Positions 16,949 through 25,450 of a stretch of 64,000 bases of DNA are shown in pieces (positions within the stretch are counted from its first letter, which is position 1; the number at the start of each line of letters is the position of its first letter). The position numbers and the translations under genes are program-made. Under the pieces are notes generated by a model. It was not told the origin of the DNA. It did not search any database and was given only the letters and a program-made list of their open reading frames with translations. The DNA is from Paractinoplanes ferrugineus (GTDB lineage: Bacteria > Actinomycetota > Actinomycetes > Mycobacteriales > Micromonosporaceae), in contig NZ_BOMM01000008.1 of the NCBI RefSeq assembly GCF_016862195.1, forward strand, positions 186,001-250,000, in the 5' to 3' direction.

Positions 16949-17724
16949 TGACGCAAGAGGAGCACTACGACGTCGCGTCGTACGCTCTCGGTGTGCTGGA
17001 CGAGCGGGATGCCGCTCGGTTCGAGGACCACCTCATCGAGTGCCCACGCTGCGCCTTCGAGCTCGAGTCGTTCGTGCAGGTCGCTGACCTGCTGGCCGAC
17101 GTCGACGCCGGCGCGGTGATTGCGGCCGAGGAGTCCCAGCGCGATGGCCGGGTGCTGCACAAGATGATCGGTACGGTCAGCCAGGAGCGGCGGAAGGCAA
17201 ACAGCCGCCGACTTTATTCACTGGCTGCCGCCGTGGTCGTCTTCGCGATGCTGTCGATCGGCGCACTGTTCGCGGGCGGAAAGCTCTTCGCCCCTGATTC
17301 CACCTCACCAGCCACCACCGCCGGCCGCAGCAGCAGCCAGCTCGACCCGTTGCCCAACAGCGACGGTGCCGGCATCGGTGGCCCCGACCTGACCGGCCAG
17401 CGCTACAGCGCCACCGACCCACGCACCGGGGTGGCCGCCGACGTGGCGATGGAGAAGAAGGACTGGGGCACCCAGATCTCCTTCGCCATCTCCAACATCC
17501 AGGGTCCGAAGACGTGCCGGCTGATCGCCGTGCACACCGACGGCACCACCGAGCCGCTCGTGTCGTGGAGCGTTCCGGCCGACAAGGGCTGGGGCACGGC
17601 CGCCAACCCGGCGCCGCTCATGCTCCAGTCCATCACCGCGACACCGCGGGAGAACATCGCGCACCTCACGGTTCAGGAAGTCACTTCCTCGGGAGTCGGC
17701 GACACCCTGGTTCGCGTACCGTAA
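16948..17724 (+). CDS. Zinc-binding anti-sigma factor, membrane anchored
   Basis: 258 residues. The N-terminal zinc anti-sigma motif H-x3-C-x2-C is at residues 28-35 (HLIECPRC). One membrane helix follows at about residues 89-110 (YSLAAAVVVFAMLSIGALF). The extracytoplasmic part, about 140 residues, is a beta-rich region with no named domain that could sense the signal. The ATG shares a base with the sigma stop (TAATG), the usual coupling of an ECF sigma and its anti-sigma. A strong terminator follows. Confidence 0.9.
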   Translation: MTQEEHYDVASYALGVLDERDAARFEDHLIECPRCAFELESFVQVADLLADVDAGAVIAAEESQRDGRVLHKMIGTVSQERRKANSRRLYSLAAAVVVFAMLSIGALFAGGKLFAPDSTSPATTAGRSSSQLDPLPNSDGAGIGGPDLTGQRYSATDPRTGVAADVAMEKKDWGTQISFAISNIQGPKTCRLIAVHTDGTTEPLVSWSVPADKGWGTAANPAPLMLQSITATPRENIAHLTVQEVTSSGVGDTLVRVP

Positions 17725-17739
17725 TAAACGCGGAGCGTC

Positions 17740-17769
17740 AAAAGGCCCGGCCAATTGGCCGGGCCTTTT
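17740..17769 (+). terminator. Perfect 30-bp palindromic terminator after the anti-sigma gene
   Basis: AAAAGGCCCGGCC (17740-17752) is mirrored exactly by GGCCGGGCCTTTT (17757-17769) around AATT. It ends in a T-run, so it should work in the plus direction and, through the A-run, also on the minus strand. It separates sigma/anti-sigma from the lipoprotein gene. Confidence 0.85.
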
Positions 17770-17899
17770 GTCATGTCCAGGCGCCCCGGCGGACTTCAAA
17801 GAGAATTAAGGAAATTGATCGGGCCGAGTGTTCAACCGTCGCGGCCCGCGCCTCGTACTACTGCCCGGAAGCGCCAGAAGCACGATCACTGGAGGGCAC

Positions 17900-18613
17900 G
17901 TGGTACCGGAGAAGCGCAAGTTGATGGTCGCGGGTGCTGCCATCGCAGCGGCTTTGGCAGTGGCCGGTTGTGCCCCAACCGGATATGACGCCGCCGACTA
18001 CGGCAACGCCGCCGAGCCCGCCTCGAACGAAGTGGCGGCCAGCCCCGGCGCGACCGCTGACCCGGCCGCCACCAGCGACCCGGCCGCCAACGCCGACCCG
18101 GACGCCACCGCGCCTCCCGGTTCGGGCACCGGCACGGAGCTCCCCGACGACCAGATCACCAAGGCGCTGACCGGCACGTCGGTCAAGCGGATGGGCAAGG
18201 TCGTGGAGAACGAGAAGGGCTTCGTCCTCTACCGCTTCGACGGTGACTCGAACAGCCCGGCCAAGTCCAACTGCAACGGTGACTGCGCCAAGATCTGGCC
18301 GCCCACTCTGACCAACGACGGCAAGCCCACCCTCAAGGGTGTCTCGGCCGACGTCGTGGGCACGGTCACCCGGGCCGACGGCACCAAGCAGCTGACCATC
18401 AAGGGCTGGCCGGTCTACACCTACATCGGTGACAAGAAGCCCGGTTCCTGGAAGGGCCAGAACGTCTCCGGCAAATGGTTCGTGATCGAGCCGACCGGTG
18501 CCAAGAACCTCACCTGCCTCCCCGCGGTCTCCAAGCCGGTAGCCCCGCCCGCTGACAAATCGGGTGCTGAGTCGTCCGATTCCGGCAGTGCCGGCGGCGA
18601 GATCAGCTACTGA
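17900..18613 (+). CDS. Lipoprotein with secreted-repeat (COG4315) domains
   Basis: 237 residues from GTG 17900, which has GGAGG four to five bases upstream. A lipoprotein signal ends in the lipobox VAGC (about residue 22). An Ala/Pro/Asp-rich linker follows, then two copies of the COG4315/PF03640 secreted repeat: FVLYRFDGDS with CNGDCAKIWPP, and WPVYTYIGDKKPG with WFVI. Such lipoproteins sit on the outer face of the membrane; function unknown, possibly redox or metal related. An AACC-N16-CGTAC pair about 45 bases upstream could be an ECF promoter, but that is weak. Confidence 0.8.
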   Translation: MVPEKRKLMVAGAAIAAALAVAGCAPTGYDAADYGNAAEPASNEVAASPGATADPAATSDPAANADPDATAPPGSGTGTELPDDQITKALTGTSVKRMGKVVENEKGFVLYRFDGDSNSPAKSNCNGDCAKIWPPTLTNDGKPTLKGVSADVVGTVTRADGTKQLTIKGWPVYTYIGDKKPGSWKGQNVSGKWFVIEPTGAKNLTCLPAVSKPVAPPADKSGAESSDSGSAGGEISY

Positions 18614-18647
18614 CGTAAGCGCAAATCGAGAAACCCGGAGGTCGCAA

Positions 18648-19433
18648 ATGTTTGCCGCTCGCTCGTCCCGTCAGCTCAAGCGCTGGATGGTGGGCATTTC
18701 GGCAACTGCGCTGGCATTCCTGCTGGCGCCGGTGTCACCGGCGCACGCCGCCGGCGGGGATGTACCCGTTCCGCAGTCGTCGTTCAACGCGAAGGGCGCC
18801 GGTTCGGTGAGTGCCGCCGACGTCGACTTCGTGGTGAAGGTCCGGCTCGCTGGGCTGTGGGAGATCCCGGCCGGCAACATGGCCCAGGAGAAGTCCGAAG
18901 ACTCCCGGGTCGTGCAGATCGGCAAGACCATCTCGGCCCAGCACGTCGTGCTCGATCAGCTCGACCGGGAGGTGGCCAAGAAGCTCAATGTCGACCTTCC
19001 GGCCACGCCGAACGCCGACCAGCAGGGCTGGCTCGACGAGATGAAGAAGGCGAACGCGGCGACGTTCGACCAGATCTACATCGACCGGCTCCGGGCCGCG
19101 CACGGCAAGATCTTCCCGGCCATCGCGACGATCCGGGCAAGCACCCGCAACGACGCCGTCCGGCAGCTGGCCCAGCAGGCCAACCAGTTCGTCATGACGC
19201 ACATGACACTGCTGGAGTCGAGCGGGATCGTCGACTACGGCTCGCTGCCCACCGCGGCCGCGCCGGTCCAGCCCGGTGGCGGTCCCGTTCCGGTGGACGC
19301 CAACATGCTCGCCCAGGCGAGCGCCGGCCGCAGCGGAATCCCCGGGGCCAGCACGTCCGTGATCCTCCTAGTTCTCGCCGCCGCACTTGTGGCCGGCGTC
19401 ATCACGACCATGCGCATCTTCCGGGCGCGGTAG
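18648..19433 (+). CDS. DUF4142 exported protein with C-terminal membrane anchor
   Basis: 261 residues. It has a signal peptide with a typical cut after AHAAG (about residue 35), then the ferritin-like four-helix DUF4142 domain (ADVDFVVKVRLAGLWEI to MTHMTLLES), a Pro/Gly-rich linker and a C-terminal membrane helix followed by Arg residues (about 238-257). The start is set by GGAG seven bases before the ATG. It lies in the ECF cluster between the lipoprotein and the Asn-rich protein. DUF4142 proteins are often outer-face proteins of unknown role. Confidence 0.85.
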   Translation: MFAARSSRQLKRWMVGISATALAFLLAPVSPAHAAGGDVPVPQSSFNAKGAGSVSAADVDFVVKVRLAGLWEIPAGNMAQEKSEDSRVVQIGKTISAQHVVLDQLDREVAKKLNVDLPATPNADQQGWLDEMKKANAATFDQIYIDRLRAAHGKIFPAIATIRASTRNDAVRQLAQQANQFVMTHMTLLESSGIVDYGSLPTAAAPVQPGGGPVPVDANMLAQASAGRSGIPGASTSVILLVLAAALVAGVITTMRIFRAR

Positions 19434-19478
19434 ACCCCCGAACCCGCGTCCAGGTCGAGACAAAGAAAGGTGTCACCC

Positions 19479-20738
19479 ATGCGAAGGTCTAACTACCGGC
19501 GCGCATCCACGAAGTCCGGTTGGTTCAGCGGCCGACGGCGGATCATCGCGGTAGCCGCCACCCTGGTGGCGTTCGGCGGCATCGTGACCGTTACCCAGGT
19601 CTCCAGTGCCAGCACCCAGCGCACCCAGAAGAAGGCGCTCTCCGCCTGCGAGAACGTCCAGGCTCCGGCCGGCTCCAAGCTGTCCACCAAGACCCGCAAG
19701 GGCACGTGGACGGAGAAGAACGGCCAGATCACGCAGCACGCGGACGACGGTGCGGGCGATGTGGCGACCACGGCCCAACTGCGGTCACGCTGCCGCCAGT
19801 GGGTCATGAACAACGTCGGCAACAACGGCGGCAAGGGTGGCGGCAAGGGCAACGCCACCGCCGCACCGAGCGCCGGTGCCACCTCCGCCAACACCAACGC
19901 GGGTGGCAACAACAACGGCGGCAACAACAACAACGGTGGCAACAACAACGGTGGCAACAACAACGGCGGCAACAACAACGGTGGGAACAACAACGGTGGG
20001 AACAACGGCGGCAACAACGGTGGTCAGGCCACCCCGCCGCCCGGTGCCGGCCTCGGCGTGCTGACCAACAGCTGCGCCACCAGCAAGCTCACCCCGCACG
20101 ACGGTTTCCAGAAGGGCGACCGCTGCGTCTCCACCGAGTTCGGTGAGGTCTCCAGCGCGGCCAACAACTCGTCGCTGCTGATCACCCAGTCGCCGCCGGT
20201 GGTGCAGGTCAACACGCCGTTCACCATCAAGGTGAGCACCCGCAACCTGATCCGTGACCGCTTCCTCGCGGCCGGCCAGGGTGGTTACTACGTGGAGAGC
20301 TCGGTTCTGCAGGGCGGCATCGAGCGCGGCCACTTCCACACCGCGTGCCGCATGCTCGCCAGCCTCACCGAGGCCCCCGACCCGTCGCCGGTGCCCGCGT
20401 TCTTCGTGGCCACCGAGGACAAGAAGGGTGGCAAGGCCCCCGACGAGGTGACCATCCAGGTCGCCGGTCTGCCGACCTCCGGCACCGCGCAGTGCGCCTC
20501 GTGGGCCGGTGACGGCTCGCACCGCATCCCGATGATGGAGCGGGCGAACGAGACCCCCGCCTTCGACGCGGTCAAGATCCGGGTCGTGAACGGCGGCGGC
20601 AACAACGGTGGCCAGCAGGGTGGCAACAACAACGGCCAGCAGGGTGGCAACAACAACAACGGCCAGCAGGGCAACAACGGCCAGCAGGGCAACAACAACG
20701 GCCAGCAGGGCAACAACGGCCAGCAGGGCGGCAAGTAG
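19479..20738 (+). CDS. Secreted Asn/Gly/Gln-rich repeat protein
   Basis: 419 residues. A basic N-terminus and a hydrophobic segment (about residues 25-45) form a signal or anchor. A conserved-looking Cys-containing domain follows (CENVQAPAGSKLS to CRQWVMNN). Then comes an NNGG-repeat tract (about residues 141-182), a 190-residue folded-looking domain with GHFHTACRMLAS, and a C-terminal NNGQQG tract. ATG 19479 has GAAAGG eight bases upstream. I do not recognise the family. It is the last gene of the ECF cluster and probably a cell-wall protein; the low-complexity tracts look like flexible spacers. Confidence 0.75.
   Translation: MRRSNYRRASTKSGWFSGRRRIIAVAATLVAFGGIVTVTQVSSASTQRTQKKALSACENVQAPAGSKLSTKTRKGTWTEKNGQITQHADDGAGDVATTAQLRSRCRQWVMNNVGNNGGKGGGKGNATAAPSAGATSANTNAGGNNNGGNNNNGGNNNGGNNNGGNNNGGNNNGGNNGGNNGGQATPPPGAGLGVLTNSCATSKLTPHDGFQKGDRCVSTEFGEVSSAANNSSLLITQSPPVVQVNTPFTIKVSTRNLIRDRFLAAGQGGYYVESSVLQGGIERGHFHTACRMLASLTEAPDPSPVPAFFVATEDKKGGKAPDEVTIQVAGLPTSGTAQCASWAGDGSHRIPMMERANETPAFDAVKIRVVNGGGNNGGQQGGNNNGQQGGNNNNGQQGNNGQQGNNNGQQGNNGQQGGK
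19901..20024 (+). repeat. NNGG-encoding tandem repeat
   Basis: Head-to-tail units of 12-15 bases of the form ggcaacaacaacggt encode Asn-Asn-Gly-Gly runs inside the secreted protein. Period and codons are in frame throughout. Confidence 0.85.
20591..20735 (+). repeat. NNGQQG-encoding tandem repeat
   Basis: Repeated units such as aacaacggccagcagggc encode Asn-Asn-Gly-Gln-Gln-Gly runs at the C-terminus of the same protein. They differ from the first tract by added Gln codons. Confidence 0.85.
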
Positions 20739-20915
20739 AAACTGAGCCAAGAGCCGCCACTCGACCGGTATCGAACCTGACCGGGGGCAGGGCCGCCGAC
20801 ACGGCCCCGCCCTCGCCAGGACCCCCCATCGATATCGGTGCCGTCCTTCCCCCTGACGGACGGCAGCAGTGAACGGCTCCAGGCGATTCGGACCACTCGG
20901 GTGTCCGATCGCCCA

Positions 20916-20953
20916 CCGATGGCCCTGACCGGGAGCGCGGTCAGGGCCATCGG
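20916..20953. terminator. 15-bp-stem hairpin upstream of the glycosylase gene
   Basis: CCGATGGCCCTGACC (20916-20930) pairs perfectly with GGTCAGGGCCATCGG (20939-20953) over an 8-base loop. It lies about 180 bp after the ECF cluster and 20 bp before the -10 of the next gene. No T-run follows, so it may be a terminator or a regulatory structure. Confidence 0.45.
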
Positions 20954-20972
20954 CCTGGCGGAAAAAGAAAGC

Positions 20973-20978
20973 TATGGT
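20973..20978 (+). promoter_or_regulatory. Putative leaderless -10 (TATGGT)
   Basis: TATGGT lies exactly six bases before GTG 20985 of the glycosylase-like gene, the same geometry as at bioB and four other strong sites in the window. No ribosome site is present. Confidence 0.5.
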
Positions 20979-20984
20979 GGCTCG

Positions 20985-21893
20985 GTGCATGAGGTGACCC
21001 GCCGGCTGACCCCGCCCGAGCGCTATCACTTCGGCCGCACCCTGGCCCCGCTGGTGGCCCCCCAGTTCGACCCGGTGGCCCGGCTGGCCCGCGACGAGTT
21101 CCGGCTGGCGGCCCGCACCCCCGACGGACCCGGTGCCATCCACCTGAGGCGCGCGGGATCGGGCGAGATCACCGCCACGACGTACGGACCGGGCGCGAAC
21201 TGGCTGGCCGAGCACGCCGCCGCGATCGCCGGTCTCGAGGACGACGTGACCGCCTTCCCGGCGCTGGCCGCGAGCCACCCTGTGGTGCGTCAACTGGCCC
21301 GCACCTTCGCCGGCGTCCGGATGCCGCGAACCGGGATGCTCTTCCACCGCGTACTGCGAGCCGTCCTCGAACAGAAGGTGACCGGCGTCGAGGCGTTCCG
21401 GGCGTACCGCAAGATCGCCCAGAGATTCGGTGAGCCGGCACCGGGGCCCGGAGAGCTGCTTCTCCCGCCCGATCCCGCCGCGATAGCGGCGACGCCCTAC
21501 TGGGCCTTCCATCCGCTCGGCGTGGAACAGCGCCGCACCCAGGCCCTGCTGCGCGCCGCCCAGGTCGCCGCCCGGCTCGAGGAATGCCCCGACTCCGCCG
21601 ACGCCACCCGGCGCCTGACCGCCCTGCCCGGCATCGGCCCGTGGACCGCGGCCGAGGTGACCCGGATCGCCTACGGCGACGCCGACGCGGTGAGCGTCGG
21701 TGACTACCACGTCCCCAACACGGTGGCGTTCGGGCTGGCCGGCGAGGCGCGCGGAAGTGACGAGCGCATGTTGGAGCTGCTGGAACCGTTCCGCGGCCAC
21801 CGGGCCCGGGTCTGTGACCTGCTGGCCGCCGGTGGCATCCGGGCGCCCCGATTCGGCCCGAGAATGCCGATTCGGTCTTTCGCGAAGTTCTGA
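20985..21893 (+). CDS. AlkA-like HhH-GPD DNA glycosylase
   Basis: 302 residues. The C-terminal half has the helix-hairpin-helix LPGIGPWTAAEVTRIAYGD followed by AVSVGDYHVPN, where the Asp after GDADAV is the expected GPD catalytic residue. The family removes alkylated bases such as 3-methyladenine. The N-terminal half is a beta-rich region seen in AlkA relatives. There is no Ada or AraC domain. The start is chosen at GTG 20985 because of the -10 spacing; the frame stays open further upstream without a better start. Confidence 0.8.
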   Translation: MHEVTRRLTPPERYHFGRTLAPLVAPQFDPVARLARDEFRLAARTPDGPGAIHLRRAGSGEITATTYGPGANWLAEHAAAIAGLEDDVTAFPALAASHPVVRQLARTFAGVRMPRTGMLFHRVLRAVLEQKVTGVEAFRAYRKIAQRFGEPAPGPGELLLPPDPAAIAATPYWAFHPLGVEQRRTQALLRAAQVAARLEECPDSADATRRLTALPGIGPWTAAEVTRIAYGDADAVSVGDYHVPNTVAFGLAGEARGSDERMLELLEPFRGHRARVCDLLAAGGIRAPRFGPRMPIRSFAKF

Positions 21894-21908
21894 CCGGCCG
21901 GGCAAGGG

Positions 21909-21914
21909 TACTTT
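21909..21914 (+). promoter_or_regulatory. Putative leaderless -10 (TACTTT)
   Basis: TACTTT is exactly six bases before ATG 21921, and no ribosome site precedes the ATG. This is consistent with a transcript that starts on the start codon. Confidence 0.5.
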
Positions 21915-21920
21915 GTTCCG

Positions 21921-23192
21921 ATGGGTGGCACTGGCGGGGAAATTGTTCTGGTTCTGGTGCTCGTGCTGGTGAACGCCGCCTTCTCGGGAAGCGAGATGGC
22001 CCTGGTGTCCCTGCGCGAGTCCCAGGTGCAACGGATGGAGCGGCAGTCGCGCAGCGGCCAGGTGCTGGGCCGGCTGACCCGCGACCCCAACCGCTTCCTG
22101 GCCACCATCCAGATCGGCATCACACTCGCCGGTTTCCTGGCGTCGGCGGCGGCCGCGGTGTCGCTGTCCAAGCCGTTGCTCGAGCCGCTGAGCTTTCTGG
22201 GGAACGCGGCGGAGCCGGTGGCCATCGTGATCGTCACCATCGCGCTGACCTTCGTCACCCTGGTGATCGGTGAGCTGGCCCCGAAGCGCATCGCCATGCA
22301 GCGCACGGAGGGCTGGGCGTTGCTGGTGGCCCGCCCGCTCGACGTGCTCTCGATGATCTCCCGGCCGGCGGTGTGGCTGCTCGGGGTGTCGACAAACCTG
22401 ATCGTGCGGCTGGCCGGGGGCGACCCGCAGGCCCAGCGCGAGGAGGTGACCACCGAGGAGATCCGCGACATGGTGGCCGCCCAGCAGGACTTCTCGGCCG
22501 AGCAGCGCACGATCATCAGCGGCGCCTTCGAGATCGCCGACCGGATCCTGCGCGAGATCCTGGTGCCCCGCCGGGACGTGCTCACCCTGCCCACCGGCAC
22601 CCCGGCGAATCAGGCTCTGCGCTCGCTGATCGCCGGCGGCCATTCGCGGGCGCCGGTGGTGGGCCCGGCCGGCCTGGACGACGTGATCGGGGTCGTGCAC
22701 CTGCGCGACCTGATCGACGCGAACGCCCCGGTCGACGCGCTGTGCCGCCCCGGCCTGTTCCTGCCCGAGACGTTGCGGGTGTCCGACGCGCTGCGCCAGA
22801 TGCGCGGCGAACGCGCCCAGTTGGCGCTCGTGGTCGACGAGCGGGGCGCGATCGACGGCATCATCACGATGGAGGACCTGGTCGAGGAGATCGTCGGCGA
22901 GATCTACGACGAGACCGACCGGGACGTGGCGGCGGTCGTGCACGAGCCGGACGGCGCGATGCTGATGCCGGGCACGTTCCCCATCCACGACCTGCCCGAC
23001 ATCGGTCTGCACGACGACGGCGACTACACCACGGTGGCCGGCATGGTGCTCGCCGTCCTCGGGCACATCCCGACCCGGCCGGGCGAGGTGGTGGAGCTGC
23101 CGGAGTTCACCGCCGAGGTGGTCGAGGTGACCGGCCGGGCGATCACCCGGGTGCGCCTGCGGCCGCTCGAAAAGGCGGTCGAGGGGACATAG
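21921..23192 (+). CDS. CNNM/CBS-domain membrane protein (HlyC/CorC type)
   Basis: 423 residues. The N-terminal DUF21/CNNM membrane domain has four hydrophobic segments (for example LVLVLVNAAFSGSEMALVSLRE and ALTFVTLVIGELAPKRIA). A pair of CBS domains follows (VPRRDVLTLPTGT; VDERGAIDGIITMEDLVEEIVGEI), then a C-terminal CorC_HlyC domain. Family members are linked to magnesium or cobalt transport and stress tolerance. The ATG is placed by the -10 spacing and gives a complete first helix. Confidence 0.88.
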   Translation: MGGTGGEIVLVLVLVLVNAAFSGSEMALVSLRESQVQRMERQSRSGQVLGRLTRDPNRFLATIQIGITLAGFLASAAAAVSLSKPLLEPLSFLGNAAEPVAIVIVTIALTFVTLVIGELAPKRIAMQRTEGWALLVARPLDVLSMISRPAVWLLGVSTNLIVRLAGGDPQAQREEVTTEEIRDMVAAQQDFSAEQRTIISGAFEIADRILREILVPRRDVLTLPTGTPANQALRSLIAGGHSRAPVVGPAGLDDVIGVVHLRDLIDANAPVDALCRPGLFLPETLRVSDALRQMRGERAQLALVVDERGAIDGIITMEDLVEEIVGEIYDETDRDVAAVVHEPDGAMLMPGTFPIHDLPDIGLHDDGDYTTVAGMVLAVLGHIPTRPGEVVELPEFTAEVVEVTGRAITRVRLRPLEKAVEGT

Positions 23193-23240
23193 GGGTCACA
23201 CTTACTGTGCTGGAAGGTAACCGCCAGGCAAACTGGCGGC

Positions 23241-23996
23241 GTGGCTTTCACCCTGACTATCGACTGCGGTGGCGGTGGCATCAAGGGCTCCGTGCTCGAT
23301 GAGGCGGGCACGATGCGGGCTCAGCCGTTGCGCGTCCCCACCCCCTATCCACTGCCGCCCGACCTGTTCGTCAAGACGCTGGTGCAGCTGGGCGAGCGGC
23401 TGCCCACCGCCGACCGGGTCACGGTCGGCATGCCCGGCATGCTCCGGCACGGCGTGGTGGTGGCCACCCCGCACTACGTGACCCGCAGCGGCCCGCGCAC
23501 CAGGATCGATCCCGAGCTGGTCCTGGCGTGGCACGGCTTCGACGCCCGGACCGCCCTCGCCGAGGCGTTCGGTCTGCCCACGCTGGTGCTCAACGACGCC
23601 GAGGTGCACGGGGCCGGGGTGGTGGCCGGCACCGGTTGCGAACTGATGCTGACCCTCGGCACCGGCCTCGGCTGCGCCCTGTTCGACGGCGGCGTGCTCG
23701 CCCCGCACCTCGAGATGTCGCAGGCCCCGGTGCGCTGGGGGATGTCCTACGACACCTACATCGGCGAGCACGAGCGCCGCCGGCTCGGCGACGCGCTCTG
23801 GTCGCGCCGGGTGCGCAACGTCGTCGAGGGCCTGCGGCCGGTCTTCCTCTGGGACCGCCTCTACCTGGGCGGCGGCAACTCGCGTCTGCTCACCCCGGCC
23901 CAGCTGGCGCGAATGGGCGACGACGTGGTCGTGGTGCCCAACACGGCGGGTATCGTCGGCGGGGTGCGCGCGTGGAGCCTGGGAACGTCTCGCTGA
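23241..23996 (+). CDS. ppgK: ROK-family kinase, probable polyphosphate glucokinase
   Basis: 251 residues. The phosphate loop reads IDCGGGGIKGSVLD near the N-terminus. LNDAEVHGAG, TLGTGLGCALFDGG and LYLGGGNSRLL match the ROK/PpgK layout, and the stretch RRLGDALWSRRVRNVVEGLRP is close to PpgK relatives. The expected reaction is phosphorylation of glucose from polyphosphate or ATP in the cytosol. The usual ROK zinc motif is absent, as in PpgK. GTG 23241 is six bases after CAAACT. A HAD gene follows after one base. Polyphosphate use is inferred from family likeness. Confidence 0.65.
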   Translation: MAFTLTIDCGGGGIKGSVLDEAGTMRAQPLRVPTPYPLPPDLFVKTLVQLGERLPTADRVTVGMPGMLRHGVVVATPHYVTRSGPRTRIDPELVLAWHGFDARTALAEAFGLPTLVLNDAEVHGAGVVAGTGCELMLTLGTGLGCALFDGGVLAPHLEMSQAPVRWGMSYDTYIGEHERRRLGDALWSRRVRNVVEGLRPVFLWDRLYLGGGNSRLLTPAQLARMGDDVVVVPNTAGIVGGVRAWSLGTSR

Positions 23997-23997
23997 G

Positions 23998-24729
23998 ATG
24001 CCGCCCGGCGCGATCCTGCTCGACTTCGGCGGAACCGTCGCGGACGCCCCGCCGCAGCGTTCCGCGCCTCCCTCCCTCGTCCTGCGGATCTACAACCTGA
24101 CCCGGGGCGCGCTGACCCCGGGCCAGATCCAGCGCTCGCTGACCGAGGGGTCGGCGAACTACGCGGACTGGCGCGACGAGGACTGGCCGGACGAACTGTC
24201 GCAGGCCGAGGTCTGGGAGCGGTTCGTCCTGCCGGGCTGGCCGCCGGCCGCGCAGGTGCCGGTGCGGGGCGCGGTCAAGAAGCTGAGCTACGAATGGGCC
24301 TGGCGGGACAACTGGGAGCTTCGCCCGGGAATCCCGGAAGCCGTCCACACGGCCTATGCCGCCGACATCCCGCTGGCCATCGTCAGCAACACCCTGTCCG
24401 GGGCCGCGCACCGGGACTTCCTGCGAAAGGTCGGGTTGAGTCCGTACTTCGCCGTGCAGATCTACAGCGACGAAGCCGGCGTCCGCAAACCCAACCCGCA
24501 GATGATCTGGAACGCCGCCGACGAACTGGGCGTTCCCCCGGAGAACTGCTGGTTCGTCGGCGATTCCCGCCGCCGCGACGTGGCCTGTGCCCGCCGGGCC
24601 GACGTGGCTCGCGCGATCCTGATGCGCTCGCCCCGCACCGACACCGAGCGCGAAGCGGATTGGCCGACCCCCGACCACGAGATCTGCGACGGCCACGAAC
24701 TCTGCGATCTCATCGCCAAGAGCCTTTGA
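23998..24729 (+). CDS. HAD-superfamily hydrolase
   Basis: 243 residues. Motif I is LLDFGGTVAD near the N-terminus; note Gly in place of the second Asp of DxD, so the general-acid position is changed to Gly (DFGGT). Motif II is AIVSNT and motif III/IV is RKPNPQMIW and FVGDSRRRDVACAR. The reaction is probably phosphate hydrolysis on a small molecule, but the altered motif I may lower phosphatase activity. The ATG comes one base after the ppgK stop, so the two are co-expressed. Substrate unknown. Confidence 0.78.
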   Translation: MPPGAILLDFGGTVADAPPQRSAPPSLVLRIYNLTRGALTPGQIQRSLTEGSANYADWRDEDWPDELSQAEVWERFVLPGWPPAAQVPVRGAVKKLSYEWAWRDNWELRPGIPEAVHTAYAADIPLAIVSNTLSGAAHRDFLRKVGLSPYFAVQIYSDEAGVRKPNPQMIWNAADELGVPPENCWFVGDSRRRDVACARRADVARAILMRSPRTDTEREADWPTPDHEICDGHELCDLIAKSL

Positions 24730-24763
24730 CCGTACGAACTTGTCCCCGCCCGGCCGACCGGGA

Positions 24764-25390
24764 CTAGGTGATCTGCCAGACGGCGGTGCTCCGGATCTTG
24801 ACGCTCTCGAGTGACTCGAGCACGGGGATGTCGTAGCTCGCCCGCTTGATCAGGCCCTCCGGAAGGTAGGCCCGCCCGGGGTCGCCGACGAGCACCAGCG
24901 CCCCGTGCGAAGCGGCCCGGCGCAGGAACGGCAGCACCCGGACGGCCATCTCCCGGCTGTAGAAGACGTCACCGGCCAGCACCACCTGCTCGGCCGGCAC
25001 CGTGTCGAGCACGTCCGCCTCGACGGTGTCGACCGTGACCCCGTTCGCCTGGGCGTTGGCGGCCGCGGCGGCCAGCGAATAGGGGTCGATGTCGTTGGCC
25101 ACCACCGGTTTTCCGCCGGCCAGCGCGGCCGCCACGGCGACCAGCCCGGACCCGGTGGCCAGGTCGAGCACGCTGCGCCCGGAGATCAGGTCGGGGTGGT
25201 CGAGCAGATGCCGGGCCAGCGCCTGGCCGCCCGCCCACGCGAACGCCCAGAACGGGGGCGGCTGCTCGACGCCGAGCTCCTCGGTCTTCTCCCACAGCGC
25301 GATCGGCTCGTCCGCCTGGAACAGGGTCACTTCGGGGACGAACGGAACCGGCGCGGGACTGGTGTTGCTGCGAATGAACTCGAGGAGCAC
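24764..25390 (-). CDS. Class I SAM-dependent methyltransferase
   Basis: 208 residues from GTG 25390. Motif I is VLDLATGSGLVAVAAA and the acidic motif II is VANDIDPY; then ADVLDTV and VLAGDVFYSREMA. The order fits the family of protein-lysine or nicotinamide N-methyltransferases (PF10294/ETFB-KMT-like). The GTG lies six bases after CACAAT on the minus strand. The gene is divergent from the GGDEF-EAL gene. The substrate cannot be told. Confidence 0.8.
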   Translation of the reverse strand: MLLEFIRSNTSPAPVPFVPEVTLFQADEPIALWEKTEELGVEQPPPFWAFAWAGGQALARHLLDHPDLISGRSVLDLATGSGLVAVAAALAGGKPVVANDIDPYSLAAAAANAQANGVTVDTVEADVLDTVPAEQVVLAGDVFYSREMAVRVLPFLRRAASHGALVLVGDPGRAYLPEGLIKRASYDIPVLESLESVKIRSTAVWQIT

Positions 25391-25450
25391 CCCCCGATTG
25401 TGCCGCTTTCCCTCAGACCGGACTCCGGCGGGCCGATCAGATCCGGCGTG

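Noticed and set aside
19901..20024. CRISPR-like array.
   Set aside because: Units are 12-15 bases, in frame, without spacers; they encode NNGG inside a secreted protein.
19785..23066. Very long open frame on the minus strand (over 1,000 codons).
   Set aside because: It is antisense to the ECF-cluster, glycosylase and CNNM genes, rich in Arg, Gly and His as expected from high-GC shadow frames, and has no domain.
24905..25450. Extended N-terminus of the GGDEF-EAL protein.
   Set aside because: The upstream part is antisense to the methyltransferase; the membrane helices begin at ATG 25451.
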